64,000 nt of DNA, from the NCBI GenBank assembly GCA_012514315.1, contig JAAZAN010000111.1, positions 1-64,000 of the forward strand. The letters are read 5' to 3'. A program made the translations under genes and the position numbers. This document shows, one piece after another, positions 9,480 to 19,127 of the stretch. The first letter of the stretch is position 1. Each line of letters opens with the position of its first letter. The notes under the pieces were generated by a model that did not search any database, had not been told where the DNA came from, and saw only the letters and a program-made list of their open reading frames with translations. The DNA is from Chloroflexota bacterium (GTDB taxonomy: Bacteria > Chloroflexota > Anaerolineae > B4-G1).

Positions 9480-10793
9480 CTACTTGATATACCCCAGGTA
9501 CTCCTTCTGCAAATCCAAAATCACATCCAGCGTCTGCTCCGCCGCCCGGACGCTCCACACGATCGGATCGACCAGTAGCGCCTGCAGCACGATCTCCTTG
9601 GACCCGGTCAGCACGGCCTCGGCCGTCAGGTCGTGGATCGCGACCTGGTTCTGCAGCAGGCCGCCGACGCCTTTGGGGTAGTTCTCCAGCTGGACGCCGT
9701 GCACACCGTTCGCATCGATCACCGCAGGCGCCTCGACGACGATCCAGTCGGGTAAGCAGTCGATCAGGCCCATGTTCGGGACGTTCACGGCCATCTCCGG
9801 CATATGCGCGTCGGAAACGATGGCCTCGATGATGGGGATGACTCGCTCGATCATATCGGGTCCATCGCTGATGACCGCCTGCTTCTCCGCGCAGTACCGT
9901 TTGTACCAGGAGTAGAAGTCGAGAATGCCCCGGTGATCGACGACTTCGTAAGCCCACGGTACGTACTCACCGAAGTGGCTGTCGGTCGTAATCGGCAGGT
10001 AGCCAAAACGCTCGAGGATCTCTCGGAAAAGCCCGCGTTCGAGCCATGTCCGCTGCGACTCCGCATCGGAAGGCTCCTGCGGCCTATAGTGGTCGGGAAG
10101 ACTCTCGAAGTAGGCCGGTCCCTTCGCGCGGACATCCGGGTAGGCATCTTTTCCGGTGCCTTTGTAGGAGACCTCCAGGAGGATGCTGAAGTGGTTCAGC
10201 CCGCCCGCTGTGACCGAGAGGTTTTCGAACGGGGTGTCGAGAATCCTCGGCAAGTGGTGGGGCAAGGACCCAATCTCGTGGCACAAGCCAGTGAACTTCA
10301 GGTCAGGATACTTGCGGTGCACGGTTGTGCAGATACGGCTCATCGGGTTGCTGAAGTTGAATACGTGGGCATCGGGGCAGATTCGGCTCACGTCCTCGCA
10401 GATAGCGAGGATGGGCGGGATGATGCGCAGCGAGTGGAAGAGGCCCCCTGGCCCGCCGTTCTCGCCGTACACCTGGCGGATGCCGTGCTGCAGCGGCACG
10501 TGCCAATCCTGCTCCCACAGCTTGAACCGGTCGCCCACTTCGATCGAGCTGATGCAGAATCTGGCCCCCTCGAGCGCCTCTTGGCGGGATGTGGTGGCAC
10601 ACAACGTGAAGGGTAGATCGTGCTCCTCAATGTACTGTCGACCTGCGTTCTCGACCCGCGCCAGGGCCTGCGCGTTGATGTCGTGAAGGACGATGGTGCT
10701 GCCCTTCAACACGTCGCTCTTACAGATATCGCCAATGGTGCCCAGGCCGAACTGAGCGCTTCCCGCGCCGATCAATACGATGCGATTGGTCAT
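9480..10793 (-). CDS. GH4-family alpha-glucosidase/galactosidase (LplD/MelA-like)
   Basis: NAD-binding IVLIGAGSAQFGLGTIGDI, NFSNPMSRICTTVHRKYPDLKFTGLCHEIG (metal-ligand Cys/His), GLNHF. Confidence 0.92.
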   Translation of the reverse strand: MTNRIVLIGAGSAQFGLGTIGDICKSDVLKGSTIVLHDINAQALARVENAGRQYIEEHDLPFTLCATTSRQEALEGARFCISSIEVGDRFKLWEQDWHVPLQHGIRQVYGENGGPGGLFHSLRIIPPILAICEDVSRICPDAHVFNFSNPMSRICTTVHRKYPDLKFTGLCHEIGSLPHHLPRILDTPFENLSVTAGGLNHFSILLEVSYKGTGKDAYPDVRAKGPAYFESLPDHYRPQEPSDAESQRTWLERGLFREILERFGYLPITTDSHFGEYVPWAYEVVDHRGILDFYSWYKRYCAEKQAVISDGPDMIERVIPIIEAIVSDAHMPEMAVNVPNMGLIDCLPDWIVVEAPAVIDANGVHGVQLENYPKGVGGLLQNQVAIHDLTAEAVLTGSKEIVLQALLVDPIVWSVRAAEQTLDVILDLQKEYLGYIK

Positions 10794-10867
10794 TGTGTTG
10801 CCTCCTCTAAGTTGTCGCTGCTCACACCCGGCGTGCTTTCACTTCCCGCCGATGCTCTGGCTGAACT

Positions 10868-10896
10868 ATTCTAGCACGCGGGGCAGGAATGACCAA
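10868..10896 (-). promoter_or_regulatory. Sigma70-like promoter for the GH4 gene
   Basis: Minus strand TTGGTC-N17-TAGAAT. Confidence 0.5.
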
Positions 10897-10910
10897 GTCG
10901 CCCGTTCAGG

Positions 10911-10939
10911 TTGTCCGAATCGACTGCCTGGATTACAAT
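10911..10939 (+). promoter_or_regulatory. Sigma70-like promoter for the GT-C operon
   Basis: TTGTCC-N17-TACAAT, divergent from the GH4 promoter. Confidence 0.5.
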
Positions 10940-10948
10940 GCCACCGGT

Positions 10949-13900
10949 ATGTTCACTCCGTCCAGTCCTTTGTGTCCCCGAATCCGTCGGCTGGCAACGT
11001 GGTGCCTCCTGCTGCTTCTGGCCTGGGGTCTGTGGCTGTGGCAGCTGGATGCTAGCGACCTGACGTTCGACGAAGCGGCGACCTATCTGGTGACTGATCG
11101 CTCTCCGTTAGCCGTCGTCGAGTACCTGCGGGGTGCGACCTATGAGCATCCTCCTGTCTACTATCTGTTGATCCGCTTCTGGGTGGCGCTGGCCGGCAGC
11201 AGCGAATTCTGCTTGCGTGTTCCGTCGGTCGCCGCCGGACTGCTGTGTCTGCCGTTGGCGGGTTGGGTGATGCGGGCGGCGTGGGGACGCCAGGAGAGGT
11301 GTGCAGAGATCGCGGCGGCATTGGTGCTGGGGGCGATGCCCGGGATGGCCTACTACGCGCGTGAGGCGCGTATGTACAGCGTGGTGATGGTGTGGGCGCT
11401 CATCTCGTCCGGCCTGTTCTTGCGCGACTGGGCGACCGCGCGGAGATGGCCTTCCTTGACGGCGGTGGCTGAGCTCGCAACGGTCCATCTTCTGTCACTG
11501 GCGACGCATTACTACCTGTTCCTCTTCATTCTCGTGCAGCCCGCTGTGTTGGTGATACGACGTCGTTGGCGCCCGCTTGTCGCCTGGGTGGCAGTCCATT
11601 GTGCGCTGGCAATGGCGGCGCTGGTCTGGCTCAGTCTGGCGCCCGGCCTGCAGATGACGGCCGCTGGAATTAGGTTCGACATAGGGCGTCTCATTCCGCC
11701 GTGGTCGGAGCTGGAGCGTCTGCTGGGCAAGCTGCTGTTCAGCCCGGTCGTTGCCTACCAGGTGGGCCATCTGGTCGTCGTACTGTTGATTGTTGTGGCT
11801 GGTATGGTCGGTGCGCTCTGGGTGCGGCCCGCCGCTGGGGTCTACCTGCTGTGTGCGCTGCTATTGCCATTGGGCCCGGTCTTCGCCCTGCCGCGGGTTC
11901 CGGCGCCTCGCTACGTTGTCTTCTGGTTGCCGGCTATGGCGATCGCGGTTGGTTTCCTGACCGGGATGATGAGGCCTGTGGGCGCCGGGGCATTCCGTGT
12001 CGAGGCGCTTCTCGAAGCGCCTCGACCGAACGCGTCTCAACCGGATGCCTCCCTGCACCGCCTGCCCTGGCAAGGCGCGTCGCTATGGAGACAGGTTCTC
12101 ATGTGCCGGTTGAGCTTGCCGGGAATAAGCCTGCTTCTGCTGTCGGGCATGGTATTTGTGCTAGTGTCCGGCGGACTGCGCGAAGCGCTGAGCCTGGAGC
12201 GGTCTCGATATGGCCGCACGCTTGCGACGGTCCAGGCTAACGCTCGAGTGGATGACGCGCTCCTCTTCTATGGTCCCTGGCAGGAAGTTCAGTTGCGCTA
12301 CTACGATCCTGGGGGCCTGCCGCCGATCGTGAAGCTGCCGCCGCAGGCGCCGCCGCTGTTGGACCCGGCGCAGGCGGAGCCGGTTCTGGAGCGTCTGTTC
12401 GCACTGTCCACGCGCAGGGTGTGGGTGCTGCCGGCTTCCGTGGCCGATGTGGACCCGGAAGGGTTTGTCGCGGATTGGCTCACTACGCATACACACACCG
12501 TATGGCGGACTGACGACTTCGCGCTTCACCTTCCAGCGCTGGGCGCCGGGCGACCATTCCAGGAACTCGATCTGACGTTTGGTTCGAATCTGGATCTGGA
12601 GAGCATCGTGTTTGAGGGATCTGTTGTGCCAGCGGGTGAGCCGTTCCGCTTCACGCTATACTGGCGTCCCAGCGCTCCACTCGAACATGATGTGCGCGTG
12701 AGCCTGTCTCTGGTCGATGAGGGTGGGCGTGTGTGGGGAGTGAGGGAGAATGTGCCGGGCGAATGGGGGGCACGGCCGTCGGCCTGGCAGCCAGGGGAAC
12801 GGATTGCAGACTACGAGGGATTCGTCTTGCCGCAGGGCGCGCCCGCTGGGCGTTACACGGTGCGTCTGTCGGTTCGGGATAACGAGACCGGCGACACGTT
12901 GTTGGTCGCGGGACGGCGAGATGTCGAGCTCGTGTCATTGTGGGTCGCGCCGCCGATCTATCCACCGGTACTGACCGACGAGGATCAGTCCGACTGGATT
13001 GCGTTCTGCGATCCGGAGGGAGTGGAGTGTGTCACTCTCGTGGGCTGCGAGCCAGGTGGGGTGAGGTTTCAGCAGGGCTACGCCGTCCCTTTCTCGTTGA
13101 ACTGGCTGACGCCCGATACGCTTAGCGCCGATGTCCGGGTGCGGCTTACGCTGGCGTCGCGGGGTCCGTGGCCCTGGCGAGAGCGTGCTGTTCTGGCCAC
13201 CCGTGACGTAGCACTCCCCGAGCGATCACTGTCCCGTCTGGATGTGCTGGCGTCCGAACTGCTGGATGAAGCCCCGTACAGCGCCTTTCTGCCGATGGCG
13301 CAGGTCGATCGGGATCTGACTCCTATGCAGCGAGACTCGGTGTTCTGGGGGCAGCGTCTTCTGACGTTGATCGACGCGATCGGTCTGCCGGTGGATGTCC
13401 CGACGGGACAAGCGTCGGTTGAGTTGGAGGTGCTGGGAACGGATGGAACGGCATGGGTGACGGCCACGGGCGCACACGGGGTGTCGCTGTTCGACATCAC
13501 GATCGAGGGCCGCCCGGTGCAGCGGCGGCTGCCCGCTGGTCTGGAGGGCGTCGAGGTGGACTTCGGAGAAGAGGTGGGGCTACGGGGCTACCGGATCGAG
13601 GGAGACCCGCGGCCCGGCGGCGAAGTTCGCATCACGTACGGCTGGTACGCCCGGACGCGTCCCACAGCTATCTACGCGGTCTTCAATCATCTGATGACGG
13701 TGGATGGGAAGCCGGTAGCCCAGAAGGATGGTTGGCCGCAGGATGGACGACTCTTGACTACAGGATGGCAGGTGGGTGAGTACATTGAGGATCACTACGT
13801 CCTGTCGATCCCGACCGATGCGCCGCCCGGCCCGTATCGGCTCCACGCGGGGATGTATAACGCGGCGACCGGCGTGCGCACGTCAGCGCACCAAGAGAAC

Positions 13901-13951
13901 GTCCGCCTGACGAACGATGAGTTGGTGCTGGAGGTCACGGGTAACCGTTGA
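10949..13951 (+). CDS. GT-C/GT39-like glycosyltransferase with large C-terminal extracytoplasmic region
   Basis: Multi-TM; acidic first-loop motif TFDEAATYLV; HPPVYYLLIRFWVALAG; C-terminal beta-sandwich-like modules. Start moved to ATG 10949 from the promoter position. Confidence 0.8.
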   Translation: MFTPSSPLCPRIRRLATWCLLLLLAWGLWLWQLDASDLTFDEAATYLVTDRSPLAVVEYLRGATYEHPPVYYLLIRFWVALAGSSEFCLRVPSVAAGLLCLPLAGWVMRAAWGRQERCAEIAAALVLGAMPGMAYYAREARMYSVVMVWALISSGLFLRDWATARRWPSLTAVAELATVHLLSLATHYYLFLFILVQPAVLVIRRRWRPLVAWVAVHCALAMAALVWLSLAPGLQMTAAGIRFDIGRLIPPWSELERLLGKLLFSPVVAYQVGHLVVVLLIVVAGMVGALWVRPAAGVYLLCALLLPLGPVFALPRVPAPRYVVFWLPAMAIAVGFLTGMMRPVGAGAFRVEALLEAPRPNASQPDASLHRLPWQGASLWRQVLMCRLSLPGISLLLLSGMVFVLVSGGLREALSLERSRYGRTLATVQANARVDDALLFYGPWQEVQLRYYDPGGLPPIVKLPPQAPPLLDPAQAEPVLERLFALSTRRVWVLPASVADVDPEGFVADWLTTHTHTVWRTDDFALHLPALGAGRPFQELDLTFGSNLDLESIVFEGSVVPAGEPFRFTLYWRPSAPLEHDVRVSLSLVDEGGRVWGVRENVPGEWGARPSAWQPGERIADYEGFVLPQGAPAGRYTVRLSVRDNETGDTLLVAGRRDVELVSLWVAPPIYPPVLTDEDQSDWIAFCDPEGVECVTLVGCEPGGVRFQQGYAVPFSLNWLTPDTLSADVRVRLTLASRGPWPWRERAVLATRDVALPERSLSRLDVLASELLDEAPYSAFLPMAQVDRDLTPMQRDSVFWGQRLLTLIDAIGLPVDVPTGQASVELEVLGTDGTAWVTATGAHGVSLFDITIEGRPVQRRLPAGLEGVEVDFGEEVGLRGYRIEGDPRPGGEVRITYGWYARTRPTAIYAVFNHLMTVDGKPVAQKDGWPQDGRLLTTGWQVGEYIEDHYVLSIPTDAPPGPYRLHAGMYNAATGVRTSAHQENVRLTNDELVLEVTGNR

Positions 13952-15966
13952 GCAGACGGCAGCGATCCTGGCTCTGGGGCATGGTGGTTACTCTGCTGGC
14001 GGCCTGCGCGCTGCGACTGGTGACGTTCGGCCAGCTTCCACCCGGACTGTACCACGATGAGGCCTACAACGGTCTGGATGCGGTGGACGTTTTGGCCGGG
14101 GATGTCCCATTATACTTCGCCGCCAACAATGGCCGTGAGCCGCTGTTCATCTACATGATCGCGCTGTCTATTGGCGTTCTGGGGAGAAGTCCATTCGCGT
14201 TGCGTCTCCCTGCCTTCTTTGTGGGCGCCCTGACTGTGGCGGCTACTGGGGCGTTCGGACGCACGCTCTTCTCGCGGCGAGTGGGACTCATCGCGGCGGC
14301 GGTGCTGGCCGTCACGTTGTGGCATGTGCATCTGAGCCGTGTCGGATTTCGGGCGGTGTTGCTGCCACTGCTCAGTGTGCTGGCGGCCTGGCAGGCAACA
14401 CATGGGGTCAGGACCTGCAGGCTGGGGCATTGGATGGCTGCAGGAGGGCTGTACGGGCTGTCGTTTTATACGTACACCGCCTCCCGCTTCACGCCGGTGG
14501 CGCTAGGCGCCTTTGGCGTCTATCTTCTGCTTGTCCGCCGGCGATTCTGGAGCGGGTCGGTAGGCCGTGGGGTGGCCATCGCAGCCGGGACGGCTCTGCT
14601 GACGGTCTTGCCGTTGGCAGTCGTCACTGTTCTGCATCCTGCGATGGTGCTGGGGCGGCCCGGTCAGGTATCGATCCTCGACCCAGCCATTCACGGCGGC
14701 GACTTCTGGGGTGAGCTATTCAGGCAGTTCTGGCGCACGCTGGGCATGTTCTTCGTCCGGGGCGACCGAATCTGGCGCCACAATGTGCCGTGGCGTCCGA
14801 TCTTCGATCCTATCCTGAGCGTGGCATTTGTGATCGGGTTGGTGGTCGTACTGCGTCGCGCCCGCAGTGACGCGGCCGGGGGTTTTCTGCTGGTGTGGAT
14901 CGGAGCGATGGCAATGCCCACGTTCCTGGCCGAGGATGCCCCGCATTTTCTGCGGAGTGTCGGCGTCCTGCCCTTCGCCGCTTTCCTGCCGGCGCTGGGC
15001 ATAGACTGGATCGTGTGCCGCAGTCGGAGCGTCCGGCTGCGGGCGCTAATCGCTGTCCTGTTCCTGCTTTTCGCAGCGACGAGCACAGTGCGGGCTTACT
15101 TCTGGGACTACGCGCGCACCCCGACAGCAGCCTATTGGTTCGAGCAGGGGGCGACATCGCTGGCGGGCCGCGTGAACGGCTTTCTTGGCTCGGGCTGGGA
15201 TGGGCGCCGTATGGTGCGCAGTGGCACGGGTGAACGGTGCGTGGTGATCGATGCGCGGTTGTGGAATGAGTGGCCACAGGTTCGCTTCCTGGTTGGGCAG
15301 GAGTACTCGCCTGCGCAGGACTATCTGTCGCTTGGGCGTCCAGCGGTCGGGCGCCCGGTTGGGGTGTTTGTCTGGCCGTATGATGATTGGCGCTGGGCGT
15401 GGGAACTGCTGCCGACGCCGGCAGAGGTCATAGTGGAACAGGGGGCGCTCTCACAAGGTGATCTGGACCCCGAGCCCTATACGACCTACGTGGCCTTCTT
15501 GGGGGCGCCACCGGCGGCGGAAACACCGTCCGCAATGGCGCGCTTCACGTCGGGTATTGAGCTCCTGGCGGTCGAGACCGCGTCGATGCCCGATGGGCGG
15601 ATACGGGTCCGCCTAGTCTGGCGGGCGCCTACGGGGGGACCTGCGCCAGCAGAGTGGCAGACCGAGGCGCTCCTGCAAGCGGACTACACCGTGTTTCTGC
15701 ACTATCTGCGCGATGGGGAGAGAGTCGCCCAGGCGGACAGTCCGCCAGCTCAGGGCTACTATCCCACGACGCAGTGGCGGTTGGGCGATGTCGTGAACGA
15801 TGATCACTTCGTCGTACTCGACGCCGTAGGCGAGGCCCGTGAGCCGATCCCCGGGCGTGATGTCGTCCGGTTTGGCTTCTGGCAGCCGGAAAGCGGCGCC
15901 GTGCTGCCCTTGCTGGACGACGCTGGAAATGCGGTGGGTGATTGGGTCGAGGTGCCGGTACGATGA
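13948..15966 (+). CDS. GT-C/GT39-like glycosyltransferase family protein
   Basis: LPPGLYHDEAYNGLDAVDVL...NGREPLFIYMIALSIGVLGRSPFALRLPAFFVGALTV; multi-TM; C-terminal DYTVFLHYLRDGERVAQAD module; TTGA overlap with upstream gene. Confidence 0.82.
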   Translation: MSRRQRSWLWGMVVTLLAACALRLVTFGQLPPGLYHDEAYNGLDAVDVLAGDVPLYFAANNGREPLFIYMIALSIGVLGRSPFALRLPAFFVGALTVAATGAFGRTLFSRRVGLIAAAVLAVTLWHVHLSRVGFRAVLLPLLSVLAAWQATHGVRTCRLGHWMAAGGLYGLSFYTYTASRFTPVALGAFGVYLLLVRRRFWSGSVGRGVAIAAGTALLTVLPLAVVTVLHPAMVLGRPGQVSILDPAIHGGDFWGELFRQFWRTLGMFFVRGDRIWRHNVPWRPIFDPILSVAFVIGLVVVLRRARSDAAGGFLLVWIGAMAMPTFLAEDAPHFLRSVGVLPFAAFLPALGIDWIVCRSRSVRLRALIAVLFLLFAATSTVRAYFWDYARTPTAAYWFEQGATSLAGRVNGFLGSGWDGRRMVRSGTGERCVVIDARLWNEWPQVRFLVGQEYSPAQDYLSLGRPAVGRPVGVFVWPYDDWRWAWELLPTPAEVIVEQGALSQGDLDPEPYTTYVAFLGAPPAAETPSAMARFTSGIELLAVETASMPDGRIRVRLVWRAPTGGPAPAEWQTEALLQADYTVFLHYLRDGERVAQADSPPAQGYYPTTQWRLGDVVNDDHFVVLDAVGEAREPIPGRDVVRFGFWQPESGAVLPLLDDAGNAVGDWVEVPVR

Positions 15967-18900
15967 GCGTGCGCGGCGGAGTGTTGAGCACGGAGCGTGC
16001 AGCGATTATCCTACTGGTGTTGGTCGCGTTGCTGATATCCGGGCCGATCTGGGGGCCGGGTATGATCAACACTCGGGGGGGCGGTGATAGTCCGTTCTTG
16101 CTTCAGCGACTCGATCAGGTTGTCGTGAATATGCGTTCCGGCGTGTTCCCGGCGCGGTGGATGCCGGATGCGGCGTACGGGTTGGGCTATCCCTTCTTCA
16201 ACTACTACTCCGCGCTACCCTATTACCTGGGTGGTCTGTTCGTTCTGCTGGGGCTAGACATACTGACCACCCTGAAGCTGATTCAGACGCTGGGGTTTGT
16301 GGCGGCCGCGCTGGCCATGTTCGGGTGGATGCGCGGTCACACACGCAGTGCGTGGGCAGCCTGGCTGGCCGCAGTGGCCTACACGGCAGCTCCTTTCCAT
16401 CTGGTGAACGTCTATGTGCGGGGCGACTCGCTGTCGGAGTTCTACGCCTTCATCTTCTACCCGCTGATTCTCTGGGGGCTGGACCGTGCATTGGCGGCGA
16501 CGAGCACACAGACGGGCGCCTGGACGAGGATCCGTTCGCCGTTGAGTATGTGGAGCGCTGGCTTCTCCCGTTCCGCTGTTTGGCTCTGGCCGGCGCTGGC
16601 CTACGCGGGCCTGATCGCATCGCACAACATCTCGGCGCTGATCTTCTCGCCGTTTGTCGGGCTCTATGTCGTCTGCGTGAGCCTGGGCCAGCGGAGAGTG
16701 GCGGGCCGGATGCTGTTCACCGGTGTGCTGGCGCTGGGTATGGGGATCGTGCTTACCGCGTGGGTGTCGTTGCCAGCGCTCCTTGAGCGGGCCTCTGTAC
16801 AGTCCGATATGCTGACCGGTGGGTATTTCCACTATACCCAGCACTTCCGCACGATGGACTTGGTTCAGTGGCGCCCGTTCTTTGTGTACGACATTGGGAG
16901 CACGGGCGAGACACCGTTCGCTATGGGCCTAGCACAGGCTGTTCTGACGATCGCTGGTGGAGCAGTTCTGGTGGCGCGTGTTCTGAGACGGCAAGCTGGG
17001 GTGGTGGACGTGTTCATACTCGTTGGCCTGCTGCTTTCGACACTCATGATCACACCACTGTCGGAGTTGGCCTGGCGTCACCTGCCGTTGCTGCCCACCA
17101 TCCAGTTCCCATGGCGCTTTCTGTCGGTTCAAGCTCTGTTCACGGCCGCAACCACCGTTGCGCTGATCCCGGAGCGAGGGCCGCACCGTGGCGCATCTCT
17201 GGCGGCGCCGATCGCCGCGATGATCATCGCGGCGGTGCTTGTTCCTCTGCGGCCGGAGCGGCTTTCAATCAATCCTGAGGATGTCACGACTGAGCGGCTC
17301 CAGCTATATGAGTTGTTCACGGAGAACATCGGGACGACAATTCGGTATGAATGGCTTCCGCGGGCGGTGGCGCCGCGGCCCTTCACATCGGAGGCGCTCA
17401 TCGAACCTGATGCTATCCCTCGAGCGATCCCGCTGGATGGGACGGAGAGCGAGACGGTGCTCATTGAGCGAGGGGCGGCGCGCTCGACCTGGCGGACCTC
17501 AGGCGAGGGCGGCGACGCCGCGTTTCCGCTGCTGTACTGGCCTGGATGGCGTGCCCAGGTCGATGGGGTGTCCACGCCGGTTTGGTCGGTCGAGGGCTCG
17601 GGCTATCTAGCGCTCACTCTGCCGCCTGGCGAGCATATCGTCACGCTGCGGCTGTACCCGACCTGGACCCGAGCGCTCGCTGGGGTGGTATCGCTGTGCG
17701 GTCTGCTGACCATCGTGGCGTTGGTCATCCGTTGTCGGGAGGAGATCGACTGGCGGCCTGCGGGTATAGGCGTGGCCGCGGTGCTGCTGGTGGTCTTGGG
17801 GTTGCGCGTCATGACTGGCCGTCCGCAGCCTGTGTCGCAGACGGACCTGACGATGGACTTCGATCGGATGCCCTACCTGCATCACAATCCGGCAGGCATC
17901 ACGTTCGGAACGGTCGACGATGTCGTTGTCCGCTTGGACGGTTACACCCTATCGGCTGAGGTGTTGGCGCCAGGCGACACGCTGGCAGTCGGCATGGATT
18001 GGGCGGGCGCCGCTGAGAGTCACATTGCCCGTGTACGGTTGGTTTCGCCGGCCGTCCTGCGCCACGAGATCATGCCATTGGCTGAGGCGACTTGCGATCT
18101 GGGTTCCGATGATTGTGGCCTTGTGCTGCTCAAGACTCCCGCAGAGATCGCGAGAGGCGTCTATCTGCTCCAATTGTCCGTTCTCGCTCCCGACGGCCTG
18201 CGGGTTCCGGCACGCTCGTCGGATGAGCACACGTACGGTGTGCTCTATCTGAAGCCGGTGCGAGTGCCGGACGGCCCGGCGCTGCCCGTCGAGACCTCGG
18301 TCCTGGCCCCCTACGGCCCGGCGGTTCGTCTGCACGAGGCGACGATCGAGGCGGCTGGTTCGGATCACATTGGGGTCAGCCTGTCCTGGTCGACGCGGTA
18401 CCGGATCGGCGCGAACTACGGAATCTCCTTGAGGCTGTTGGATGCTCAGGAACACGCGGTTGCGGTCCTCGATACACAGCCGGGCTACGGATTCCTGCCC
18501 ACCAGTCTGTGGCGCCCGGGGGAGCTTGTCGATGATCACTATATGCTTGCGTTGTCCGACGGCGCAACTCCTGGGGATGGGTATCACCTTCTCGTCATCC
18601 TGTACCAGGTCTCGACTGGCGAGGCGGTGGGCCAGGCGCGTCTGGGCGATTTCTCGCTGCCGCTGGAGTCGGCGGTTCACATCCAGCGCCCGCCCCGCAG
18701 CGATGTGCTGCCTGCTCTGGAGCATGTCGTTGGCGTGGACTTTGGTGGCGCGATCCGGCTTGCGGGGTGCGATTTCGAACGGCGAGATGACCTGGCGCGC
18801 GTGACACTTTGGTGGCAGGCGCTATCGTCCGTGGAGGAGGATTACACGGTCTTTGTACACCTCTTCGATCCGCGCGACGAATCGGTGCCGGTGCAGAGTG

Positions 18901-19127
18901 ACGCTATGCCTCAGGCCGACGCCTATCCAACGTCCTGGTGGGTCGAGGGTGAGGTGATCAGCGAGACGGTGGCGCTACCGCTGGGGGGCGTGGCGGCGGG
19001 AAGTTATCGCATCGCGGTTGGAATGTACGATGAGGACCTTGTTCGACTTCGTGCTATTGGCCCCGATGGTGCGGCAGTCCCCGATGATCGGGTGGTTCTA
19101 CCCGTGGAGGTCAACGTCGAGTTGTGA
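15963..19127 (+). CDS. Multi-TM membrane protein of the '6-pyruvoyl-tetrahydropterin synthase-related' type
   Basis: GGDSPFLLQRLDQVVVNMRSGVFPARWMPDAAYGLGYPFFNYYSALPYYLGGLF...FHLVNVYVRGDSLSEFYAF; repeated C-terminal beta-modules; ATGA overlap. Confidence 0.75.
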   Translation: MSVRGGVLSTERAAIILLVLVALLISGPIWGPGMINTRGGGDSPFLLQRLDQVVVNMRSGVFPARWMPDAAYGLGYPFFNYYSALPYYLGGLFVLLGLDILTTLKLIQTLGFVAAALAMFGWMRGHTRSAWAAWLAAVAYTAAPFHLVNVYVRGDSLSEFYAFIFYPLILWGLDRALAATSTQTGAWTRIRSPLSMWSAGFSRSAVWLWPALAYAGLIASHNISALIFSPFVGLYVVCVSLGQRRVAGRMLFTGVLALGMGIVLTAWVSLPALLERASVQSDMLTGGYFHYTQHFRTMDLVQWRPFFVYDIGSTGETPFAMGLAQAVLTIAGGAVLVARVLRRQAGVVDVFILVGLLLSTLMITPLSELAWRHLPLLPTIQFPWRFLSVQALFTAATTVALIPERGPHRGASLAAPIAAMIIAAVLVPLRPERLSINPEDVTTERLQLYELFTENIGTTIRYEWLPRAVAPRPFTSEALIEPDAIPRAIPLDGTESETVLIERGAARSTWRTSGEGGDAAFPLLYWPGWRAQVDGVSTPVWSVEGSGYLALTLPPGEHIVTLRLYPTWTRALAGVVSLCGLLTIVALVIRCREEIDWRPAGIGVAAVLLVVLGLRVMTGRPQPVSQTDLTMDFDRMPYLHHNPAGITFGTVDDVVVRLDGYTLSAEVLAPGDTLAVGMDWAGAAESHIARVRLVSPAVLRHEIMPLAEATCDLGSDDCGLVLLKTPAEIARGVYLLQLSVLAPDGLRVPARSSDEHTYGVLYLKPVRVPDGPALPVETSVLAPYGPAVRLHEATIEAAGSDHIGVSLSWSTRYRIGANYGISLRLLDAQEHAVAVLDTQPGYGFLPTSLWRPGELVDDHYMLALSDGATPGDGYHLLVILYQVSTGEAVGQARLGDFSLPLESAVHIQRPPRSDVLPALEHVVGVDFGGAIRLAGCDFERRDDLARVTLWWQALSSVEEDYTVFVHLFDPRDESVPVQSDAMPQADAYPTSWWVEGEVISETVALPLGGVAAGSYRIAVGMYDEDLVRLRAIGPDGAAVPDDRVVLPVEVNVEL

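Noticed and set aside
8905-9957. 350-aa minus-strand ORF as a single gene
   Set aside because: Only the part downstream of the ATG at 9360 matches the nuclease family; the upstream half is low-complexity Arg-rich shadow sequence overlapping the GH4 gene.
9804-10616. 270-aa plus-strand ORF antisense to GH4
   Set aside because: Antisense shadow ORF; the opposite strand has a clear GH4 protein with catalytic motifs.
17949-18725. 258-aa minus-strand ORF
   Set aside because: Antisense to a convincing membrane-protein CDS; composition typical of GC-rich shadow frames. The same applies to 26301-27266(-), 44067-44813(-) and 39568-40290(-).
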